Below, piece by piece: positions 62,924-64,000 of a DNA stretch of 64,000 nucleotides. The number at the start of each line of letters is the position of its first letter. Within the stretch, counting starts at the first letter, position 1. The notes below the pieces were generated by a model. It was not told where the DNA came from, ran no database searches, and worked only from the letters and a program-made list of their open reading frames with translations. Source of the stretch: Rhodococcus sp. ABRD24 (GTDB lineage: Bacteria; Actinomycetota; Actinomycetes; Mycobacteriales; Mycobacteriaceae); assembly GCF_004328705.1 (NCBI RefSeq), contig NZ_CP035319.1, positions 4,402,001 through 4,466,000 on the forward strand. Reading direction: 5' to 3'. The translations under genes were made by a program, and so were the position numbers.

Positions 62924-64000
62924 ACGCCCATCCCGCTGGACCGCGGCACGCCGAGATCCAGCACGCCCCAGGCCTGCCGCCGCGCCCGGCGACGCCGTCG
63001 GAGATGACGGCGCTGCCGGAGCAGGTGTGGCCGCGTGGTGCCCGTCGAGGCGACGACGGCGTCGTGCGTATCGCCGGGGTGCCCGTCACCGAGCTCGCCG
63101 AGAAGTACGGCACCCCGCTGTTCGTCGTAGACGAGGACGACTTCCGCTCGCGCTGCCGCGAGACGGCGCGTGCGTTCGGCGGTGCCGAGCGCGTGCACTA
63201 CGCGTCCAAGGCATTCCTGTCTGCGGAGATCGCCCGCTGGGTGCGCGACGAGGGACTGTCGATGGATGTCGCCTCGGGTGGCGAACTCGCCGTTGCGCTG
63301 CACGCCGGATTCCCGGCTGAGCGGATCACGATGCACGGCAACAACAAGTCCGTCGCGGAGCTCGAGAGCGCCGTCACCAGCGGGGTGGGGCACGTCGTAC
63401 TGGACTCGATGGTCGAGATCGACCGGCTGGACGAGGTGGCCGCGCGCCACGGCGTCGTGCAGGAGGTGCTGATCCGCATCACCGTCGGCGTCGAGGCGCA
63501 CACGCACGAGTTCATCGCGACGGCGCACGAGGATCAGAAGTTCGGGTTCTCGCTGTCGGGGGGCAAGGCCATGGAGGCGGTGGCTCGCGTCTTCGAGAGC
63601 CCCCACCTGCGTCTGGTCGGCTTGCACAGTCATATCGGTTCGCAGATCTTCGAGGTCGACGGGTTCGAACTTGCCGCGCATCGTGTGATCGCGCTCATGC
63701 GCGAGATCATCGACCGCTTCGGTGCGGAGAAGACCGCGGCCATGACGATCGTGGATCTCGGCGGCGGACTCGGCATCTCGTACCTGTCGAGTGACAACCC
63801 GCCGCCGGTCGACGAGCTGGCCGCCAAGCTCGCGCACATCGTCGCGACCGAGTCCGAGGCCGCCGGCCTGCCCGTGCCGACGTTGATGGTCGAGCCGGGC
63901 CGTGCCATTGCCGGCCCCGGCACCATCACGCTGTACGAGGTCGGCACCATCAAGGATGTCAGCCTCGACGGCGGTGCCACCAGGCGTTACGTCAGTGTCG
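62920..64000 (+). CDS. lysA: diaminopimelate decarboxylase (partial)
   Basis: About 360 residues are in the window; the gene runs off the edge. GTG 62920 overlaps the argS stop. The fold-type III PLP enzyme is recognised by [10 protein letters not shown] (about 92-101, Lys97 binds PLP), [17 protein letters not shown] and [10 protein letters not shown]. It makes L-lysine from meso-diaminopimelate. The first ~45 residues are a Pro-rich extension seen in actinobacterial enzymes. It should be followed by hom/thr genes outside the window, by synteny. Confidence 0.95.
   Translation, partial: MNAHPAGPRHAEIQHAPGLPPRPATPSEMTALPEQVWPRGARRGDDGVVRIAGVPVTELAEKYGTPLFVVDEDDFRSRCRETARAFGGAERVHYASKAFLSAEIARWVRDEGLSMDVASGGELAVALHAGFPAERITMHGNNKSVAELESAVTSGVGHVVLDSMVEIDRLDEVAARHGVVQEVLIRITVGVEAHTHEFIATAHEDQKFGFSLSGGKAMEAVARVFESPHLRLVGLHSHIGSQIFEVDGFELAAHRVIALMREIIDRFGAEKTAAMTIVDLGGGLGISYLSSDNPPPVDELAAKLAHIVATESEAAGLPVPTLMVEPGRAIAGPGTITLYEVGTIKDVSLDGGATRRYVSV

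Noticed and set aside
1..64000. Mobile elements or CRISPR arrays
   Set aside because: No transposase, integrase, direct-repeat flanks with spacers, or cas gene was seen. The only tandem repeat (29032-29118) has no spacers.

Overview
The window is a high-GC, gene-dense actinobacterial chromosome segment. A Rhodococcus-like mycolic-acid actinomycete fits best: a WS/DGAT-type acyltransferase, mycothiol-linked enzymes, F420-type (LLM) oxidoreductase, fused CysNC, and the tRNA-Arg / argS / lysA neighbourhood all point that way. The genus is an inference. No insertion sequence, prophage, integrase, CRISPR array or rRNA operon was seen.

Layout. 0-7.3 kb: lipid acyltransferase pair, formamidase with its zinc-ribbon partner (fmdB, apparently with an ATT start), a peptidase E / mycothiol-type / DsbA-like operon, and a DUF488 gene. 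7.5-10.5 kb: three-subunit proton-translocating transhydrogenase (pntAa-pntAb-pntB). 10.5-14.4 kb: branched-chain 2-oxoacid dehydrogenase operon, whose E2 lacks a recognisable E3-binding domain, divergent from an Lrp regulator. 14.5-21.8 kb: housekeeping and accessory genes, including a SNF2 helicase with a SWIM-domain partner. 21.8-22.4 kb: a decayed secreted aminopeptidase gene. 22.4-23.2 kb: a methyltransferase gene preceded by a 13-codon leader with tandem Trp codons and mutually exclusive hairpins (candidate attenuator). 23.3-24.9 kb: Tat-exported sulfatase. 25.1-31.9 kb: valine/isobutyrate catabolic operon (mmsA, two acyl-CoA dehydrogenases, 3-hydroxyisobutyryl-CoA hydrolase, mmsB, enoyl-CoA hydratase).

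32.6-43.6 kb is a complete Ter stress locus. TerB-, TerA- and TerD-type proteins and a TerC-like membrane protein sit beside a divergent, tightly overlapping operon. That operon encodes a coiled-coil protein, a CitE-like aldolase, two phosphoribosyltransferase-like proteins (TRSP and StiP/PELOTA types), a HAD phosphatase and a double TerD protein. The second set resembles a pathway making a nucleoside-like metabolite. A 28-codon hydrophobic peptide gene lies just downstream.

48.4-57.9 kb looks like one sulfation unit. An IclR gene lies between a leftward operon (DUF1214, SDR, PAPS-dependent sulfotransferase) and a rightward operon that makes and recycles PAPS (cysD, cysNC, cysQ, followed by an HhH gene and an LLM oxidoreductase). 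The two operons start from near-identical promoters, each with the same palindrome inside the spacer and a second shared palindrome downstream. 58-64 kb: a membrane protein, tRNA-Arg(CCG), a DUF305/DUF3105 pair, argS and the start of lysA, which runs off the window.
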